47,068 nucleotides of DNA, taken from NCBI GenBank assembly GCA_002715965.1, contig PBAL01000066.1:1-47068 (forward strand), in the 5' to 3' direction. Shown piece after piece: positions 45,101-47,068 of the stretch (within the stretch, counting starts at the first letter, position 1; the number at the start of each line of letters is the position of its first letter). Source of the stretch: Verrucomicrobiales bacterium. Its GTDB lineage: Bacteria > Verrucomicrobiota > Verrucomicrobiia > Limisphaerales > JAYPXF01. Made by a program: the position numbers and the translations under genes. Under the pieces are notes generated by a model that searched no databases, was not told the DNA's origin, and was given only the letters and a program-made list of their open reading frames with translations.

Positions 45101-45835
45101 CGAAGGCTTGATGTCGCGATGAATGATGCCCTTTTGATGGGCATGATTGATTGCGGAGCAAACGTCGACGAACAGCCCTAGCCTCGCCCGCGTATCCATG
45201 CCCGCTTCGTCGCAGTAGAGCGTGATCGGCACACCCTTGACGAGTTCCATCACAAAAAACGGCCGCCCCGATTCCGTAGCCCCGGCATCCAGCACCTTGG
45301 CAATGTGCGGATGATCCATCATCGCCAAGGCCTGCCGCTCCGCCTCAAAACGAACCAGCACCTCCTTGGTATCCATGCCCGCCTTGATCACTTTGAGCGC
45401 GACCTTGCGCACGATCGGCTCGGTTTGCTCCGCCATCCACACCACCCCAAAACCGCCCTCCCCGATCTGCTGCAGCAACTTGTAGCGGTGGATGATATCA
45501 CCCTCCTTTTCCACGGAAACGCCGTAGTCCATCAGCTTGGGAAGATTAAGCTTCACCTGAGGAGTCGAAATCGATTGAAGGCTTGCCCGCTTCGCTGCCC
45601 CCCCTTCGGTGACACCAGGTTCGAGCGTCACCTCATGAGTGACCTCCAAGGGAGAATCCAAGAATCCGGACGCGGAAGCCTCGTGTGCGGCAACCAAGGA
45701 CTGAACCTGGGCTAGCAAATCCGCGTCATCCTGACAGGCTTGCTTGATATGGCTATTCCGTTCCTCTCGGGGAAGATCTATGGCGGCAGCAAAAATCTTT
45801 TCAACCTGAGGCAGGGAACTCATGTTATATTTCAT
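42185..45835 (-). CDS. Membrane Ser/Thr protein kinase with WD40 propeller
   Basis: This 1216-residue protein has three parts. Residues ~1-100 are the N-terminal segment common to planctomycete/verrucomicrobial kinases (LPREERNSHIKQACQDDADLLAQV). A Hanks-type kinase domain (~118-400) carries the glycine loop GEGGFG (~124), VALKVIK, HRDIKPSN (~238), DFG (~260) and SPEQA (~293), all intact, so it should be active. One membrane segment (~435-460) and a coiled coil (~465-530) lead into a WD40 array (~570-1200), probably periplasmic or cell-surface given the topology. The propeller may sense a ligand or partner. It lies 320 bp downstream of an ECF sigma gene on the same strand, a pairing typical of this bacterial group. 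A second Met (45823) is an equally good start. Confidence 0.9.
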   Translation of the reverse strand: MKYNMSSLPQVEKIFAAAIDLPREERNSHIKQACQDDADLLAQVQSLVAAHEASASGFLDSPLEVTHEVTLEPGVTEGGAAKRASLQSISTPQVKLNLPKLMDYGVSVEKEGDIIHRYKLLQQIGEGGFGVVWMAEQTEPIVRKVALKVIKAGMDTKEVLVRFEAERQALAMMDHPHIAKVLDAGATESGRPFFVMELVKGVPITLYCDEAGMDTRARLGLFVDVCSAINHAHQKGIIHRDIKPSNIMITRHGDKPVVKVIDFGIAKATQGRLTDKTLFTRFEQFVGTPAYMSPEQAALSGLDIDTRSDVYALGVLLYELLTGKPPFDAKSLASGGYDEMRRIIREEEPPSPARRLSSMAANERTVVAKSRSTVPEKLKVAVPGDLDLVVMKAIEKDRSRRYESANGLARDVGRFLAHEPVSARPLSVGYRVQKYARRHRVMLRVVGTIIFVLFGASVVSIEQARIARRARDSAEEARAQEMKMRQRAVAEAERANAAELKARAQRLIALREAYAADMMLCDKALAEGNLREARELLDRHRPTDGETDLRGWEWRWLWSACRSGALYELAEADSRALTAFWLHGGETVATYHDSGGVRLWTQGGRQMIELQEKTSLDEENKPLRWRLSSNTGFMAVSPDRRRLAAVGSPDMLRFHIRIWDAGSAKVLRTLQLGEERPAAVTFSPDGTRLAAYIHKRATIRMWNMETGVEQEVMRLPGWAPDDGFFPHGAICFDPAGQALAIGGRNQAGILDLASGHLQEFSGRDRMKAMVFSPDGRFLATGCGFLNPEIAIIDRAKLGRGEPAERFLSGHNGFIASLAFSPDGTTLASAGADQSIKLWDTESWEEQDVLLGHTDEVWSVDFSKDGGKLLSSGKDKRILVWSPAAAAFRSEKRLEISGATMPFSWSESPDGASLVAVEHGRVVLHGNAELTVPVELGGNNRRAFWLEPRRILIAGRNPAELKLWDLNGNTIERYPLGLDHGLVEAEHLPAAGMLVVSGRDAAVGAGFTMVRWDIAGRRVLSTYSPAHGNLRSGAQNSIWSVSQDGKRMAIHSETTVEVHDLEQGLHLATLAVTNRVGMQGMALSPDGRELVVAARDRPSIMVLDVDSGELKRELSGHNLVISRLQYSVDGTRLLSSTIGTEPIKLWDTRIWKPVCRLSGRSGTWLNAPSFSAATQQVYAMERSFGADSLFRREAMLLRWQAPSWEEIAATEKNGRWK

Positions 45836-46154
45836 TCCAAATTAAAATGCGAATTCTGAACGATATTTGTGTCTTTGAATCTTGTGAAAAGCCCTCAGGA
45901 GTTGCAGAGATTCATTGAATCCGAACAGCCACGGTATTGTTCAGCGCGGACTGACCGTTTAACATCGGGACTGCCAGTTCTTACAGGCGCCGACCTGAAA
46001 CCGCTCCACCTGATACGCGAGAAGCTGAGAGGACTGCCGACCGCTCCGGACGCCACATTAGAAGTGTATAATAAGTTTACAGCAGCATATCTTCCGCCCG
46101 GTCATCGGATCTTTCCGAATCCTTGCTCAGTTGGTTTGCCGCGTCTGCTTTTCC
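45836..46154. other. Intergenic region between sigma factor and kinase genes
   Basis: This 319-bp gap separates two genes in the same direction. On the opposite strand an open frame of 102 codons (45869-46177) runs into the 3' end of the sigma gene. I do not believe it is a gene. No terminator hairpin with a T-run is obvious here, so read-through from the sigma gene into the kinase gene is possible. Confidence 0.35.
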
Positions 46155-46751
46155 TCATGTTCCGTCTGAACGACTGAGTTCGCGATATAACCATGCTCGG
46201 GCGTAGGCCCAGTCTCGATTGACTGTGGAAAGGGATTTGTTCAGCAACCGCGCAACAGCTTCTCCAGTCATACCCGCAAAATACCTGAGACGAACCAACT
46301 CAGCCTTTTGTGGATCATGTTGCTCAAAGCGGGTTAAAGCCTCGTGAATGCAGAGCAAGTTTTCCTCCCCGCCAGTCGCGGAAACGAGGTTTTCCAGCAC
46401 AGAGTAATCCATCCTGACCCAGTCGCCACCCCTGCACTGTGCCTGCTTTCTGCGGGCATGTTCCACAAGGATTCGGCGCATAGCCTGAGCGGCCGCGCTG
46501 AAAAAATGCCGGCGGTTTTCAAAGCATTGATCACCGAGACGCAACCACGCCTCATTCACTAAGGCCGTGGGCTGCAATGTATGCCCCGCCGGCTCCCTGA
46601 GCATCAGCCGACTTGCCACATGTCGCATTTCGGAATAGATCCATTCCACTATCCGATCATCTACCGCCCCGCTTCCGCGTAGCTCATCAAGGATCCGTGT
46701 CACGTCACCTTTTACGCTCTCAAACGGAATTGGCGGTGTCAGCTCCGACAT
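46155..46751 (-). CDS. ECF sigma factor, planctomycete/verrucomicrobial type
   Basis: This 198-residue RNA polymerase sigma factor has only regions 2 and 4. Region 2 includes LQPTALVNEAWLRLGDQ and RRHFFSAAAQAMRRILVEHARRK, the hallmark of the TIGR02999-like ECF group often encoded beside Ser/Thr kinases. Region 4 carries LVRLRYFAGMTGEAVARLLNKSLSTVNRDWAYARAW split by short segments, the helix-turn-helix that reads the -35 element. There is no anti-sigma gene nearby. In related ECF-kinase pairs the sigma factor can be activated by threonine phosphorylation, and that is a hypothesis here. A strong AAGGAG ribosome-binding site precedes the ATG. Confidence 0.9.
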   Translation of the reverse strand: MSELTPPIPFESVKGDVTRILDELRGSGAVDDRIVEWIYSEMRHVASRLMLREPAGHTLQPTALVNEAWLRLGDQCFENRRHFFSAAAQAMRRILVEHARRKQAQCRGGDWVRMDYSVLENLVSATGGEENLLCIHEALTRFEQHDPQKAELVRLRYFAGMTGEAVARLLNKSLSTVNRDWAYARAWLYRELSRSDGT

Positions 46752-46757
46752 AACCTA

Positions 46758-46763
46758 CTCCTT
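46758..46763 (-). promoter_or_regulatory. Ribosome-binding site of the ECF sigma gene
   Basis: AAGGAG on the minus strand lies 6 nt before the ATG at 46751. It is one of the few clear Shine-Dalgarno sites in this window and fixes the sigma factor start. Confidence 0.8.
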
Positions 46764-46874
46764 CAAAGAGCCCACCTCGAACGAAATATTCTGCCCGTTG
46801 CACAATGCCATGGCAGGTATGAAGATAATACCCCACAAGCCCAAGTTGCAAACATTCGTGCGAGAAATCTAATC

Positions 46875-46971
46875 AGGTTTGGGACAAAGTCGAATCATCC
46901 CGAATTATCTCGAATCAGGCCGAATACGACCGGTTTTGGGCTAGCGATACGAAATAAAGTGTCCCAAACCT
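46875..46971. repeat. 12-bp inverted repeat flanking four CGAAT decamers
   Basis: AGGTTTGGGACA (46875-46886) and TGTCCCAAACCT (46960-46971) are perfect inverted copies. Between them CGAAT begins at 46891, 46901, 46911 and 46921, an exact 10-bp period. A TA dinucleotide stands at 46870-46871, the target choice of IS630/Tc1-type elements. I read this as the terminal region of the IS whose transposase ends at 46973. Confidence 0.65.
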
Positions 46972-46972
46972 A

Positions 46973-47068
46973 CTAGTGCAGTGAGTCAGTAGAAACTGAA
47001 CGCTTGGTTCGTTTGGCAAGATTGCGATAGGTCCATTTGAAGGGTTGAGCCGTTCGATTGTGATGGCC
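46973..47068 (-). pseudogene. IS630-like transposase C-terminus, cut by window edge
   Basis: The minus-strand frame from the window edge reads 31 codons to a TAG at 46973-46975. It includes NRTAQPFKWTYRNL, which matches the closing segment of IS630-family DDE transposases (N-x-x-A-x-PF-x-W-x-Y/F). Intactness cannot be judged because the rest is outside the window. The stop lies 1 bp from the inner 12-bp inverted repeat, consistent with an element end. Confidence 0.55.

Noticed and set aside
45869..46177. Plus-strand 102-codon frame between sigma factor and kinase
   Set aside because: It overlaps the sigma factor end, has no ribosome-binding site, and does not resemble any family. An anti-sigma factor was considered, but no membrane segment or zinc motif is present.
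33096..46870. Genomic island integrated at tRNA-Leu
   Set aside because: The island side faces the 5' end of the tRNA, not the 3' end used by most integrases. I found no integrase gene and no repeat of the tRNA end near 46870.
46891..46930. CRISPR-like array
   Set aside because: The 10-bp units are too short and contiguous, without spacers. No cas genes are in the window.

Overview
The window looks like a chromosomal segment from a Verrucomicrobia/Planctomycetes-type bacterium. The evidence is the gene content: a giant planctomycete-type cytochrome/DUF1549/DUF1553 protein paired with a DUF1501 protein, Tat-exported Gfo/Idh and enolase-superfamily proteins, sulfatases, an ECF sigma factor upstream of a Ser/Thr kinase with a WD40 tail, and GC-rich DNA with few clear Shine-Dalgarno sites. 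The phylum is inferred from gene content and was not tested against a database.

Layout. (1) 1-5700: the 3' tail of an IS3-type transposase, a SNF2-family helicase and a DEAD-box RNA helicase. (2) 5735-6180: a decayed sulfatase remnant. (3) 6345-14353: a cell-surface glycan cluster with a GT4-like glycosyltransferase, a sulfotransferase-glycosyltransferase fusion carrying a second copy of that glycosyltransferase, an SGNH hydrolase, a propeller-like protein, a second sulfotransferase and a convergent ABC exporter. (4) 14362-22593: a DUF1501 gene and a 1.67-kaa cytochrome/WD40/DUF1549/DUF1553 gene in one operon, divergent from a Gfo/Idh/MocA oxidoreductase. A 7-bp palindrome lies in the shared promoter region. 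(5) 22586-33071: mostly metabolic genes (prenyl diphosphate synthase, PfkB kinase, MtfA-type peptidase, sulfatase, small unknown protein, enolase-superfamily enzyme, two-domain esterase, DUF2459 protein), plus tRNA-Ala(CGC). tRNA-Leu(CAA) follows at 33096. (6) 33421-33785: a second, heavily decayed IS3 remnant.

(7) 33851-46751, all on the minus strand, is the most distinctive region. An ECF sigma factor and a membrane Ser/Thr kinase with a WD40 tail sit upstream of seven closely packed genes. These encode a DUF1579-like lipoprotein, four exported ankyrin proteins in a B-A-B-A order of two subtypes, an acyltransferase-3 membrane protein, and an exported protein with a barrel-like region plus two NTF2-like domains. 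Six of the seven products appear exported, and several begin with a similar G-x-W beta-barrel-like domain. I infer a kinase/sigma-controlled envelope module that grew by duplication of a two-gene unit. (8) 46870-47068: the end of an IS630-like element, with a 12-bp inverted repeat and four CGAAT decamers at exact 10-bp spacing, starts about 120 bp upstream of the sigma gene.
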